DNA of 64,000 bases, from NCBI RefSeq assembly GCF_040760005.1, contig NZ_CP099760.1, positions 4,743,501 through 4,807,500 of the forward strand, written 5' to 3'. The number at the start of each line of letters is the position of its first letter. The stretch's first letter is position 1. The translations under genes and the position numbers were made by a program. Origin of the DNA: Pseudomonas sp. stari2 (GTDB taxonomy: Bacteria > Pseudomonadota > Gammaproteobacteria > Pseudomonadales > Pseudomonadaceae). The notes under the pieces are model-generated. The model was not told where the DNA came from, searched no databases, and saw only the letters and a program-made list of their open reading frames with translations. Positions 55,704-64,000 of this stretch are shown here, in pieces.

Positions 55704-57368
55704 GTGGAACGCGAATACATGGAATTCGACGTGGTCATCGTCGGTGCCGGCCCCGCTGGCCTGTCCGCCGCCTGCCGTCTGAAGCAGAAGGCCGCCGAAG
55801 CCGGTAAGGAAATCAGCGTCTGCGTGGTCGAAAAAGGCTCCGAAGTCGGCGCGCACATCCTGTCCGGTGCCGTATTCGAACCACGGGCCCTGAACGAACT
55901 GTTCCCGGACTGGAAAGAACTCGGCGCCCCGCTGAACACGCCAGTCACCCGCGATGACATTTTCGTGCTGAAAAACGCCGAAAGCGCGCAGAAAATTCCT
56001 GACTTCTTTGTGCCCAAGACCATGCACAACGAAGGCAACTACATCATCTCCCTCGGTAACCTGTGCCGCTGGCTCGCTCAGCAGGCCGAGAACCTGGGCG
56101 TGGAAATCTACCCGGGCTTCGCCGCTCAGGAAGCGCTGATCGATGAAAACGGTGTGGTGCGCGGGATCATCACCGGCGACCTCGGTGTCGACCGCGAAGG
56201 CCATCCGAAAGAAGGCCTGTACACCCCGGGCATGGAACTGCGTGGCAAATACACGCTGTTCGCCGAAGGCTGCCGTGGTCACATCGGCAAGCAGCTGATC
56301 AAGCGCTACAACCTCGACAGCGATGCCGACGCCCAGCACTACGGCATCGGCCTGAAAGAAATCTGGGAAATCGACCCGGCCAAGCACCAGCCAGGCCTGG
56401 TGGTGCACACTGCCGGTTGGCCGATGGACATCATGGGCACCGAGAACACCGGCGGTTCCTTCCTCTATCACCTGGAAAACAACCAGGTTGTAGTCGGCCT
56501 GATCGTCGATCTGTCCTACAGCAACACCTACTTGTCGCCGTTCGACGAATTCCAGCGCCTCAAGCATCACCCGGTGTTGAAACAATATCTGGAAGGCGGC
56601 AAGCGCATCAGCTACGGCGCACGTGCGATCTGCAAGGGCGGCCTGAACTCGCTGCCGAAAATGGTGTTCAAGGGCGGCGCGCTGATCGGTTGCGACCTCG
56701 GCACCCTGAACTTCGCCAAGATCAAAGGCAGTCACACCGCAATGAAGTCCGGCATGCTCGCCGCTGAATCCGTGGCCGACGCGCTGTTCGCTGAAAAGGA
56801 TGGCACCGAAGAACTGACCACCTACGTCGACGCCTTCAAGAAGAGCTGGCTCTACGAAGAACTGTTCGCCAGCCGCAACTTCGGCCCGGCGATCCACAAG
56901 TTCGGTGCCATCGTCGGCGGCGGTTTCAACTGGCTGGACCAGAACATCTTCGGCGGCAAACTGCCGTTCACCCTGCACGACACCAAGCCGGACTACGCCT
57001 GCCTCAAGCTCGCGGCCGACTGCAAGAAGATCGACTACCCGAAACCCGACGGCAAAATCAGCTTCGACAAGCTGAGCTCGGTGTTCATCTCCGGTACCAA
57101 CCATGAAGAAGAACAGCCGTGCCATCTGAAGCTGACCGACCCGACCATCCCGTTGAGCCGCAACCTGCCGATGTACGACGAACCCGCGCAGCGCTACTGC
57201 CCGGCCGGCGTATATGAAGTGATCACCAAGGAAGACGGTGAGAAGCGCTTCCAGATCAACGCCCAGAACTGCGTGCACTGCAAGACCTGTGACATCAAGG
57301 ACCCTTCGCAGAACATCACCTGGGTGACGCCGGAAGGCGCTGGCGGCCCGACTTACCCGAACATGTAA
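55704..57368 (+). CDS. Electron transfer flavoprotein-ubiquinone oxidoreductase
   Basis: A 554-residue membrane-associated flavoprotein carrying FAD and a [4Fe-4S] cluster. The FAD motif VVIVGAGPAGLSAACRLKQ lies near the N-terminus. The cluster ligands are the cysteines in RYCPAGVYEV and NAQNCVHCKTCDIKDPSQN near the C-terminus, and the family ending TPEGAGGPTYPNM is seen. It oxidises reduced ETF and reduces ubiquinone. I chose the GTG start (VEREYMEFDVV) because TAGGAG lies at the right distance; an ATG 5 codons in is the alternative. Confidence 0.97.
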   Translation: MEREYMEFDVVIVGAGPAGLSAACRLKQKAAEAGKEISVCVVEKGSEVGAHILSGAVFEPRALNELFPDWKELGAPLNTPVTRDDIFVLKNAESAQKIPDFFVPKTMHNEGNYIISLGNLCRWLAQQAENLGVEIYPGFAAQEALIDENGVVRGIITGDLGVDREGHPKEGLYTPGMELRGKYTLFAEGCRGHIGKQLIKRYNLDSDADAQHYGIGLKEIWEIDPAKHQPGLVVHTAGWPMDIMGTENTGGSFLYHLENNQVVVGLIVDLSYSNTYLSPFDEFQRLKHHPVLKQYLEGGKRISYGARAICKGGLNSLPKMVFKGGALIGCDLGTLNFAKIKGSHTAMKSGMLAAESVADALFAEKDGTEELTTYVDAFKKSWLYEELFASRNFGPAIHKFGAIVGGGFNWLDQNIFGGKLPFTLHDTKPDYACLKLAADCKKIDYPKPDGKISFDKLSSVFISGTNHEEEQPCHLKLTDPTIPLSRNLPMYDEPAQRYCPAGVYEVITKEDGEKRFQINAQNCVHCKTCDIKDPSQNITWVTPEGAGGPTYPNM

Positions 57369-57386
57369 GTCGATCCGCTGAACATC

Positions 57387-57413
57387 AAGGCTCCCTGTAT
57401 GGGGGCCTTTTTG
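57387..57413 (+). terminator. Intrinsic terminator of ETF-QO
   Basis: AAGGC-t-CCC pairs with GGG-g-GCCTT around a TGTAT loop, followed by TTTTTG. Confidence 0.85.
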
Positions 57414-57434
57414 TTGCCTGCGATTTGTAAAGGA

Positions 57435-58325
57435 TCAAGCCGCCCGCTCATCCCCCGGACTACGCTCGAAATAGCGTTTGTACTCGCGACTGAACTGCGA
57501 CGTGCTCTGATACCCCACCCGGTGCGCCACCTGCGCAACCCCCAATCCCTCGGCGATCAACAACGTCTGCGCCTTCAACAAACGTAAACGCTTCAAGTAT
57601 TGCACCGGCGACAACAGCGTGCTGCGTTTGAAATGCTCATGAAAGGTCGACACGCTCATGTTCGCGCAACTGGCCAATGTCTCGACGTTCAACGGTTCGG
57701 TGTAGTGCGAGTGCAAATGGCTGATCGAAGCCGCAATACGTGCAAACTGCCCCTGCTGCTCCACCAATGCCCGCAACACATCGGCCTGAGGTCCGCGCAA
57801 CGCGACGAACAACAATTCACGCACCCGCGCCGACCCCAGAATCTGGCACTCCAGCGGATCGTGCAGACAACGCAGCAGGCGCTCGACGCAACCGCGCATC
57901 TCATCGTCAAGCACCACAGAGGTCATCGATTCCGGTGTCTGCGCCGGAATATGCCGCCCCGGCGCCAGCCCCATGGCCAGCACCAATTCACCTAGCAGCA
58001 CCCGGTCGATCGCCACCGACACACCGAGCAACGGCGCATCCGGCAACGCATAGGTTTCGCACTCGAACGGCACCGGCAAGGCCTGGATCAGGTAATGCCC
58101 GGCGCCGTATTCCATGGTGCGAGGGCCGAGATACGCGAGCTTGCTGCCCTGAGCAATGATCAGCAGGCTCGGCTCATAAATATGCGGGCCACGGGCGACG
58201 TCGCAACTGGCGCGCAGCACCTGTACGCCCGGCAGCCCGGTCTGGCTGTAACCATCGCGCAGCGCCAGCGGTTCGATCAGCGAAACCAGGGTGGCGTTGG
58301 CATCAAGGTGACGGGTCAATTGCAT
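57435..58325 (-). CDS. AraC-family regulator with AraC_N (YqhC-like) sensor domain
   Basis: A 296-residue protein. The N-terminal ~180 residues (TGLPGVQVLRASCDVARGPHIYEPSLLIIAQGSKLAYLG, YLIQALPVPFECETYALP) match the AraC_N domain of YqhC-type regulators. The C-terminal two-HTH AraC domain is SHYTEPLNVETLASCANMSVSTFHEHFK and QSTSQFSREYKRYF. YqhC in E. coli activates an aldehyde reductase gene in response to aldehydes; here the divergent alcohol dehydrogenase fits the same logic. Phased direct repeats lie between the two genes. Confidence 0.9.
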   Translation of the reverse strand: MQLTRHLDANATLVSLIEPLALRDGYSQTGLPGVQVLRASCDVARGPHIYEPSLLIIAQGSKLAYLGPRTMEYGAGHYLIQALPVPFECETYALPDAPLLGVSVAIDRVLLGELVLAMGLAPGRHIPAQTPESMTSVVLDDEMRGCVERLLRCLHDPLECQILGSARVRELLFVALRGPQADVLRALVEQQGQFARIAASISHLHSHYTEPLNVETLASCANMSVSTFHEHFKRSTLLSPVQYLKRLRLLKAQTLLIAEGLGVAQVAHRVGYQSTSQFSREYKRYFERSPGDERAA

Positions 58326-58413
58326 CGGGTGGCTCTTCAGAAAAAATCACGGAAAAAGGGATAAAAGCATCATCGCAGATCCTTTTGCCAATGCGACCGA
58401 TCAACCCCGCATG

Positions 58414-58450
58414 CCGGAGGATTAGGCATGACACCCGGAGGAATCGCCAT
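58414..58450. promoter_or_regulatory. Phased direct repeats between the AraC regulator and the dehydrogenase gene
   Basis: CCGGAGGATTAGGCAT (58414-58429) and CCGGAGGAATCGCCAT (58435-58450) start 21 bases apart, the spacing typical of tandem AraC-family half-sites. They lie about 65-100 bases before the dehydrogenase ATG. The repeat is seen; AraC binding is inferred. Confidence 0.5.
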
Positions 58451-58516
58451 GGCCGGACGACCGGACGGCGCCCAGAATGCGCCGCCTCACTTGTCACTGC
58501 TTTTGCGAGGTTTCAC

Positions 58517-59569
58517 ATGTACACCGCCATCGGCTATGCCGCTCAAACGGCCACCACGCCCCTCGCCCCGATGAAATTCGAACGCCGCAGCCCTCGGGCC
58601 GACGACGTCGCCATCGACATCCTGTACTGCGGCGTCTGCCACTCCGACATCCACCAGGCGCGCAACGAATGGGGCATCGCCGTTTACCCGTTGATGCCCG
58701 GCCATGAGATCGTCGGAAAAGTCACCGCCGTCGGTGCGAACGTCACCAAACACAAGGTAGGCGATCTGGTCGGTGTCGGCTGCATGGTCGATTCCTGCCG
58801 CACCTGCGAAGCCTGCCAGTCGAACCTCGAGCAATACTGCCTCGAAGGCCCGACCATGACCTATGCCACCCCGGACCGGGTCGACGGCAGCAACACCATG
58901 GGCGGCTATTCGGACAGCATCGTCGTCAGCGAACACTTCGTGGTGCGCATCCCCGAGAAACTGGATCTGGCAGCCGCGGCACCGATTCTCTGCGCCGGAA
59001 TCACCACTTACTCGCCGCTCAAACACTACGGCGTGAAGCCCGGCGACAAGGTCGGGATTCTCGGCATGGGTGGCCTCGGTCACATGGGTATCAAGTTCGC
59101 CAAGGCCATGGGCGCCGAAGTGACGCTGTTCACCCGCTCGGCGAGCAAGGCTGAGGAAGGTCGTCGCCAGGGTGCCGATCACGTCATCGTCTCCACCGAC
59201 GAAGAGCAGATGAAAGCCGCGGCCGGTCGTTTCGACTTCCTGCTCGACACCATTCCGGTGCAGCACGATCTCAACCCGTACCTCGACACCCTGCGCTTCG
59301 ACGGCGTGCACATTCTGGTGGGTCTGATCGAACCGATCGATCCACCGGTCCACGCCGCCAAACTGGTATTGGGCCGTCGCGTATTGGCCGGCTCGTTGAT
59401 CGGTGGCGTCGCCGAAACCCAGGAAGTGCTGGATTTTTGCGCCGAGCACAACATCAGCTGCGACATCGAAATGCTCGACATCCGCCAGATCAACGAAGCC
59501 TACGCGCGGATGATCGCCGGCGACGTGAAGTATCGTTTCGTCATCGACATGGCGACTCTGAAGCTCTGA
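58517..59569 (+). CDS. Zinc-dependent alcohol dehydrogenase, YahK/cinnamyl-ADH type
   Basis: A 350-residue medium-chain dehydrogenase. Catalytic zinc ligands are in YCGVCHSDIHQARNEWG and PLMPGHEIVGKV; the structural zinc is held by SCRTCEACQSNLEQYC. The cofactor motif is GILGMGGLGHMGIKFAKAMG, followed by FTRSASKAEEGRRQGADHVI, as in NADPH-using YahK proteins. It probably reduces aldehydes. The start MYTAIGYAAQTATTPL was chosen over a longer frame lacking similarity. It is divergent from the AraC gene. Confidence 0.93.
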   Translation: MYTAIGYAAQTATTPLAPMKFERRSPRADDVAIDILYCGVCHSDIHQARNEWGIAVYPLMPGHEIVGKVTAVGANVTKHKVGDLVGVGCMVDSCRTCEACQSNLEQYCLEGPTMTYATPDRVDGSNTMGGYSDSIVVSEHFVVRIPEKLDLAAAAPILCAGITTYSPLKHYGVKPGDKVGILGMGGLGHMGIKFAKAMGAEVTLFTRSASKAEEGRRQGADHVIVSTDEEQMKAAAGRFDFLLDTIPVQHDLNPYLDTLRFDGVHILVGLIEPIDPPVHAAKLVLGRRVLAGSLIGGVAETQEVLDFCAEHNISCDIEMLDIRQINEAYARMIAGDVKYRFVIDMATLKL

Positions 59570-59570
59570 T

Positions 59571-60374
59571 TCAGACCTTCAAGCCAAGCTCTGCCGAAAG
59601 CCGGGCCGTGACCCCTTTGATCAGGGGAATCAGCTCGGCCATTTTTTCCAGCGGCATGTACGGCACGGTGCTGGCGATGCTGATCGCCGCGACGATGCGC
59701 TTGCTCGCGTCGCGGATCGGCGCCGCCACGCAACGGATCGACGGTTCGTTGTCTTCCAGATCGAACGCGTAGCCGCCAGCCACGTACTCGGTCATCCGCT
59801 GCTCCAGCTGTTCCCACGACTGCTGGGGATGCTGCGGCCAGAACTGACTTTTCCCACCCGCCGGAAGGCTGATGTCGTACAGACGCTGCCAGTCCTTCGG
59901 CGCGTCATCCAGCATCAGCGCCTTGCCGATCCCGGTGCGCACCAGCGGCATGCGATGGCCGACCCGCGAGCGCATTTCCGGGCCGTTGCGCCCCGGATTC
60001 TTCAACAGGTACAAGACTTCGTCGCCTTCACGGATGCCCAGGTGAACGGTGTCGCCGGTCAGTGCCGACAGCTCGTCCAGATACGGCCCGGCCAGAGTCA
60101 CCAACGGCAACTCTTCGCGCGCCTGAAAACCCAGTTCGATCAGCTTCGGCCCCAGCAGATAACCGACTTGCGGTACGACGCGCAGGTAACGCTCGTCCAC
60201 CAGACAACTGGCCAGACGATGCGTAGTGCTGCGGGTGGTGCCGATCAGGCGGGCAATCTCTTTGAGATCGCGGGCGCCACTGGCGACGGCTTGTACCACA
60301 CCCAGCCCTCGAAGCAGGGTCTGGGTGCCGGTCGGCGCGGCGTCCTTGGCGGTTTTTGGGGCGTCTTCCTGCAT
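59571..60374 (-). CDS. IclR-family regulator, probably of D-galactonate catabolism
   Basis: A 267-residue protein with an N-terminal winged helix (LRGLGVVQAVASGARDLKEIARLIGTTRSTTHRLASCL) and a C-terminal IclR effector domain (VGHRMPLVRTGIGKALML, YVAGGYAFDLEDNEPSIRCVAAPI, VAAISIASTVPYMPLEKMAELIPLI). It lies 60 bases downstream of the MFS gene in the dgo string and is probably the local regulator. E. coli uses a GntR-type DgoR instead. Its effector would be galactonate or a derivative (inference). Confidence 0.85.
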   Translation of the reverse strand: MQEDAPKTAKDAAPTGTQTLLRGLGVVQAVASGARDLKEIARLIGTTRSTTHRLASCLVDERYLRVVPQVGYLLGPKLIELGFQAREELPLVTLAGPYLDELSALTGDTVHLGIREGDEVLYLLKNPGRNGPEMRSRVGHRMPLVRTGIGKALMLDDAPKDWQRLYDISLPAGGKSQFWPQHPQQSWEQLEQRMTEYVAGGYAFDLEDNEPSIRCVAAPIRDASKRIVAAISIASTVPYMPLEKMAELIPLIKGVTARLSAELGLKV

Positions 60375-60434
60375 ATCCAGCCTTTAGCGTTGAGCGAGGG
60401 AACGGACGGCATTATGGTCGCCCGACAGGGACGA

Positions 60435-61745
60435 CTACAACTCGATGCGCTCGACCTTGCCCACCAGCAGCACGTAGGACAAAGCACCGATCAATGCCAG
60501 AACTGCGATGTAGGTGATCGCCGGAGCGAACGAATCGCCGCTGGCCAGGAAGCCGATGACAATCGGCGTGGCAATCGCCGACAGGTTGCCGATGAAGTTG
60601 AACACCCCACCGGTCAAACCCAGCAAGCGCGCCGGCGCCAGGGTCGAGACCAGCGACCAGGTGATCGACGCCAGCCCGTTGCCGAAAAACGCCAGCGCCA
60701 GGAAGGCAATCACCAGCGGCGTCGATTCAACGAAATTGGCGCCGATGATCGAGGTGGAAATCAGCAACCCGCCAATGATCGGCAACTTGCGCGCAAACCC
60801 GACGGTGCAGCCACGGCGGATCAGGAAGTCGGAAAAGAATCCGGAACACAGCACGCCGATGAACGCGGCAAGAAATGGCAGCGACGCCAGCAGGCCTGAC
60901 TTGATGAAGTCCATGCCGCGGTATTTCACCAGGTAGGTCGGGAACCACGTCAGGAAAAACCACAGCGTCGAGTTCAGGCAGAACTGGCCGAGGTAGATCC
61001 CCCACAACTTGCGTTTGCTGAGGACGATGCCGAGATCGGTCCAGCTGAATTTTGCCTTCACTTTTGCGGTTTCGGCTGCAATGTCCACCAACCCGCCGCC
61101 CTCGCGGATCAAGTCGATTTCGCCTTCGTTGGCGCCTTTGAAATCCCGTGGCTCGCGATACACCGCGTACCAGATCGCCGCCCACACGATGCCCACTGCG
61201 CCGGTCACGACAAACACCATGTGCCAGCCAAACTCGTGTTGCAGCCACGCCAGCACCGGCGTCAGGAACGCCAGCCCGACAAACTGTCCGGACGTGTAGA
61301 AACCGATGGCCGTGGCCCGCTCGCGCTCGGGGAACCAGGTTGTCACTACGCGGCTGTTGATCGGATACGCCGGCGCTTCCAGCGCACCGACCGCCATGCG
61401 CAGCACGAACAGCGCGATGAAACTGGCGGCGAAACCGAGCATCACTGTGGCCAGCGACCACAGCAGCAATGCGACGCTATAAAGGATGCGCGGCGGCACC
61501 CGATCTACCAGCCAGCCGCCAGGGATCTGCATCGCGGCGTAGGTCCAGCCGAACGCGGAAAAGATCAGCCCGACGCGCACCGGATCGATGCCCAGCTCGG
61601 AGGTGAGAGCCGGTGCAGCAATCGACAGGTTGCTGCGGTCGAGGTAGTTGATGACCACGGTGATGAACAGTAGCACCATGATGAAAAACCGCTTGCGGCT
61701 GGGCGTGACTAACGTCGCTTGCCCGGTAAGGGTTTGCGGTTGCAT
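60435..61745 (-). CDS. MFS transporter, anion:cation symporter type (D-galactonate)
   Basis: A 436-residue 12-helix transporter of the ACS subfamily. Typical phrases: INYLDRSNLSIAAPALTSELGID, FGWTYAAMQIPGGWLVDRVPPR and NSRVVTTWFPERERATAIGFYTSGQFVG. The family takes up hexonates and hexarates in symport with protons. Its place between dgoD and the IclR gene indicates D-galactonate as substrate (the DgoT role). AAGAGG lies 8 bases before the ATG. The 97-base gap to dgoD contains a palindromic hairpin. Confidence 0.9.
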   Translation of the reverse strand: MQPQTLTGQATLVTPSRKRFFIMVLLFITVVINYLDRSNLSIAAPALTSELGIDPVRVGLIFSAFGWTYAAMQIPGGWLVDRVPPRILYSVALLLWSLATVMLGFAASFIALFVLRMAVGALEAPAYPINSRVVTTWFPERERATAIGFYTSGQFVGLAFLTPVLAWLQHEFGWHMVFVVTGAVGIVWAAIWYAVYREPRDFKGANEGEIDLIREGGGLVDIAAETAKVKAKFSWTDLGIVLSKRKLWGIYLGQFCLNSTLWFFLTWFPTYLVKYRGMDFIKSGLLASLPFLAAFIGVLCSGFFSDFLIRRGCTVGFARKLPIIGGLLISTSIIGANFVESTPLVIAFLALAFFGNGLASITWSLVSTLAPARLLGLTGGVFNFIGNLSAIATPIVIGFLASGDSFAPAITYIAVLALIGALSYVLLVGKVERIEL

Positions 61746-61793
61746 GGGGAGAACCTCTTCTTATGTTTATTGAGGTTGGCCTGAGGCCTTGAG

Positions 61794-61820
61794 TCGTTCC
61801 CGCGTTCGGCACGGGAACGA
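61794..61820 (-). repeat. Palindromic hairpin between dgoD and the MFS gene
   Basis: TCGTTCCCG and CGGGAACGA pair perfectly around CGTTCGGCA. It shares the TTCCCG...CGGGAA core of the hairpins at 32145 and 42197. Inside the operon it could reduce or stabilise particular transcripts. Confidence 0.55.
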
Positions 61821-61842
61821 TCAGATGTGCTGAGTCAGCCAC

Positions 61843-62991
61843 TCACCACTCGGCAAAACTGCCATCGGCATGCCGCCAGATCGGGTTGCGCCAGCGGTGG
61901 CCGACAGCCGCACGTTCGATCACGTACTCCTCGTTGATCTCGATCCCCAGGCCCGGTCCGTTCGGAATCTTCACGAAGCCTTTGTCGTAGTCGAACACCC
62001 GTGGATCCTTCACATAGTCGAGCAGGTCATTGCTCTCGTTGTAATGGATGCCCAGGCTCTGTTCCTGGATAAACGCGTTGTAACAAGCAGCGTCCAATTG
62101 CAGACACGCCGCCAGCGCAATGGGCCCCAGTGGGCAATGCAGCGCCAACGCCACGTCGTAGGCTTCAGCCATGTTGGCGATCTTGCGGGTCTCGGTGATG
62201 CCGCCCGCGTGGGACGCATCCGGCTGGATGATGTCGACGTAACCTTCGCTCAACACCCGTTTAAAGTCCCACCGCGAAAACAGCCGCTCGCCGAGGGCAA
62301 TCGGGGTGCTGGTCAGCGGCGCCAGTTCCTTCAGCGCTTCGTAGTTTTCGCTGAGCACCGGCTCTTCGATGAACATCAGTTTGTACGGGTCGAGTTCCTT
62401 CATCAGCACCTTGGCCATGGGCTTGTGCACCCGGCCATGGAAGTCGACGCCGATGCCGACGTTCGGACCCACCGCATCACGCACCGCGGCGACGTTGGCC
62501 AGCGCCAGGTCGACTTTCTCGAAGGTATCGAGAAATTGCAGCTCTTCGGTGCCATTCATTTTCACGGCGGTAAAACCACGGCCCACCGCCTCTTTCGCGG
62601 CTCGCGCGGTGTCCGCCGGCCGGTCGCCGCCGATCCACGAATACACGCGGATCTTGTCCCGCACCTGACCACCGAGCAGATCACTGACCGACACGCCGAG
62701 CGCCTTGCCCTTGATGTCCCACAACGCCTGGTCGATGCCGGCCAGCGCACTCATGTGGATCGCGCCGCCCCGGTAGAAGCCACCGCGATACAACACGGTC
62801 CAGATGTCCTCGATATTGCGTGGGTCTTTGCCGATCAGGTAGTCGGACAATTCCTCGACTGCAGCGGCGACGGTGTGGGCGCGACCCTCGACCACGGGCT
62901 CGCCCCAACCGGTCACACCCTCGTCGGTCTCGACTTTCAGGAAGCACCAGCGCGGCGGGACGATGAAGGTGGTGAGTTTGGTGATTTTCAT
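61843..62991 (-). CDS. dgoD: D-galactonate dehydratase
   Basis: A 382-residue member of the enolase superfamily (mandelate racemase group), converting D-galactonate to 2-keto-3-deoxygalactonate. Metal ligands and catalytic residues are visible: [13 protein letters not shown] (Asp and the acid His), [25 protein letters not shown] and the base His in [12 protein letters not shown]. The start [25 protein letters not shown] and the ending [14 protein letters not shown] are those of DgoD. It lies 48 bases after dgoA. Confidence 0.96.
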   Translation of the reverse strand: MKITKLTTFIVPPRWCFLKVETDEGVTGWGEPVVEGRAHTVAAAVEELSDYLIGKDPRNIEDIWTVLYRGGFYRGGAIHMSALAGIDQALWDIKGKALGVSVSDLLGGQVRDKIRVYSWIGGDRPADTARAAKEAVGRGFTAVKMNGTEELQFLDTFEKVDLALANVAAVRDAVGPNVGIGVDFHGRVHKPMAKVLMKELDPYKLMFIEEPVLSENYEALKELAPLTSTPIALGERLFSRWDFKRVLSEGYVDIIQPDASHAGGITETRKIANMAEAYDVALALHCPLGPIALAACLQLDAACYNAFIQEQSLGIHYNESNDLLDYVKDPRVFDYDKGFVKIPNGPGLGIEINEEYVIERAAVGHRWRNPIWRHADGSFAEW

Positions 62992-63039
62992 CTGCTTGTC
63001 TCTCTTGTTAGATGCAGCGCACGCAGCGCCAGAAAAGTC

Positions 63040-63660
63040 TTAGCGAAGGGCTTTCCAGGCCGCCACGTAGGCCTTGGCATTGGCCGCCACTTGCTCAGTC
63101 GTCATGCCCGGTTTGAACAGCCCGGAGCCGAGGCCGAAGCCTTTGACGCCAGCGTCGATGAACGCCTGCATGTTGTCCGGCGTGATGCCGCCGACCGGCG
63201 CCAGAATCGTCCCGACCGGCAACACCGCCAGCCAGGCTTTCACCACCGCCGGGCCCATCTGCTCGGCCGGGAACAGCTTGAGAATGTCCGCGCCCTCCTC
63301 CAGTGCCGCAAAGGCTTCAGTCGGTGTGGCAACACCCGGCGACAGGTACAGCCCCGCCGCTTTTGCAGCCCGCAACACCTTGGCATCGCTGTGGGGCATG
63401 ACAATGACCTGGCCGCCAGCCTCCTTCACTGATTCGACCTGTTCCGGGGTCAGCACCGTGCCGGCACCGATCAAGCAATCGGCGGGCAGGGTCTTGCGCA
63501 GGGTGCGAATACTTTCGTACGGCGCGGGGGAATTGAGCGGTACTTCGATGACGCGAAATCCGGCGGCATACAGGACTTCTCCGACAGCGGCGGCTTCCTG
63601 CGGATGCAGGCCACGCAGAATCGCGATCAGACCGTTTTGCGCCAGTGCTTGCTTGAGCAT
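63040..63660 (-). CDS. dgoA: 2-dehydro-3-deoxy-6-phosphogalactonate aldolase
   Basis: A 206-residue class I aldolase of the KDPG/KDPGal family, splitting KDPGal into pyruvate and glyceraldehyde-3-P. Active-site Glu lies in FRVIEVPLNSP, the Schiff-base Lys in ADILKLFPAEQMGP, and the phosphate loop in PVGGITPDNMQAFI. A strong GGAGG site precedes the ATG, 19 bases after the dgoK stop. Confidence 0.95.
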   Translation of the reverse strand: MLKQALAQNGLIAILRGLHPQEAAAVGEVLYAAGFRVIEVPLNSPAPYESIRTLRKTLPADCLIGAGTVLTPEQVESVKEAGGQVIVMPHSDAKVLRAAKAAGLYLSPGVATPTEAFAALEEGADILKLFPAEQMGPAVVKAWLAVLPVGTILAPVGGITPDNMQAFIDAGVKGFGLGSGLFKPGMTTEQVAANAKAYVAAWKALR

Positions 63661-63679
63661 GTCAGGCCTCCAGTCAGGG

Positions 63680-64000
63680 TTAACGGGATGAGGAATCGAT
63701 TAGTCCGGCGGCGAGCGCCAGTTGCCACAGACCACGCTCGGTGGCTTGCTCGGCCAGGGTCACACGGGCGAAACCGCAGGCGTCGAGCGCACGGCTGTAG
63801 CGGACGCACAACTGCGCGTTGCCGATGAGGATGATCGAAGGAAGCTGCACGCTGTTGCGACGACGCCGTTGCACGGAGGCCAACGCTGTCAGCTCGTGGC
63901 CGATCAGCAGGCCGGACAGATAGTCGGGTTGCGCGGTGGCAATGAGTTCACCGGTCAGACCCAGGCTGCGGGCGCTGAACAGGGTCGACAGCACGCCGAT
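63680..64000 (-). CDS. dgoK: 2-dehydro-3-deoxygalactonokinase (partial, 5' end outside window)
   Basis: Only the C-terminal 106 residues are present and the frame is open to the right edge. The phrases TLFSARSLGLTGELIATAQPDYLSGLLIGHEL and IILIGNAQLCVRYSRALDACG are the C-terminal part of DgoK, which phosphorylates 2-keto-3-deoxygalactonate. It directly precedes dgoA and is probably near the start of the operon. Confidence 0.92.
   Translation of the reverse strand: MGVLSTLFSARSLGLTGELIATAQPDYLSGLLIGHELTALASVQRRRRNSVQLPSIILIGNAQLCVRYSRALDACGFARVTLAEQATERGLWQLALAAGLIDSSSR

Noticed and set aside
1..64000. tRNA/rRNA genes, CRISPR arrays, insertion sequences or prophage
   Set aside because: Reading through found no tRNA-like cloverleaf, regular spacer array, transposase or phage gene.

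Overview
This 64 kb window reads as chromosomal DNA of a fluorescent Pseudomonas (P. fluorescens group). The evidence is the high GC coding, the gene order gyrA-serC-pheA-hisC-tyrA/aroA-cmk-rpsA-ihfB-lapA (the Pseudomonas 'mixed-function supraoperon'), the N-acetylglutaminylglutamine (NAGGN) osmoprotectant operon, a REPIN-type repeat and an additional CsrA paralogue. I see no tRNA, rRNA, CRISPR array, insertion sequence or prophage. Most of the window is core genome with short intergenic gaps.

Layout. 1-12008 (minus strand): the supraoperon, running from DNA gyrase A through serine, phenylalanine, tyrosine and shikimate biosynthesis to cytidylate kinase, ribosomal protein S1, a small lipoprotein, IHF beta and LapA (cut by the window edge). 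12433-17193: the methylthioadenosine salvage pair mtnA and MTA deaminase (divergent), then ubiG-mupP-yciK. 17556-21847: a c-di-GMP island with a cytoplasmic diguanylate cyclase behind a predicted sigma-54 promoter, facing a membrane GGDEF-EAL protein followed by a TenA/PqqC-like gene. 22058-26209: a single 1383-residue polymorphic-toxin-like protein whose C-terminus looks like a bacterial nucleic-acid deaminase, with no adjacent immunity gene. This is the most novel item in the window.

26211-36341: ABC exporter, DsbA/FrnE-like protein, tRNA hydroxylase trhO, bolA, a DUF2059 protein, fumC, an EamA transporter, a small DUF6316-like protein, a thiolase and a double-domain PPK2. 36515-43721: mnmC, the NAGGN operon (amidotransferase, synthetase, M42 peptidase) and a YheU protein. 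43727-49689: a CsrA/Rsm paralogue with an RBS-proximal hairpin, ynfA, an SDR, a DUF3309 peptide, an LTA-synthase-like transferase, a START-domain protein, a cysteine-cluster protein and a Lys/Ala-rich exported protein. 49768-57368: a MocR regulator with operator-like repeats, a three-gene envelope operon (periplasmic binding protein, DUF4398 lipoprotein, OmpA lipoprotein), and the electron-transfer-flavoprotein genes etfBA and ETF-QO, with a PsrA-type operator at the ETF-QO promoter. 57435-64000: an AraC regulator divergent from a YahK-like alcohol dehydrogenase, with 21-bp phased repeats between them, then the D-galactonate (De Ley-Doudoroff) operon dgoK-dgoA-dgoD-MFS-IclR, cut by the right edge.

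Connections. The supraoperon links chorismate-derived amino acid synthesis to replication and translation genes. mtnA and the MTA deaminase fit the Pseudomonas route MTA to methylthioinosine to methylthioribose-1-P. etfBA and ETF-QO pass electrons from acyl-CoA dehydrogenases to ubiquinone, which fits a fatty-acid-responsive PsrA site. Gene calls rest on reading protein motifs by eye; no database search was run.
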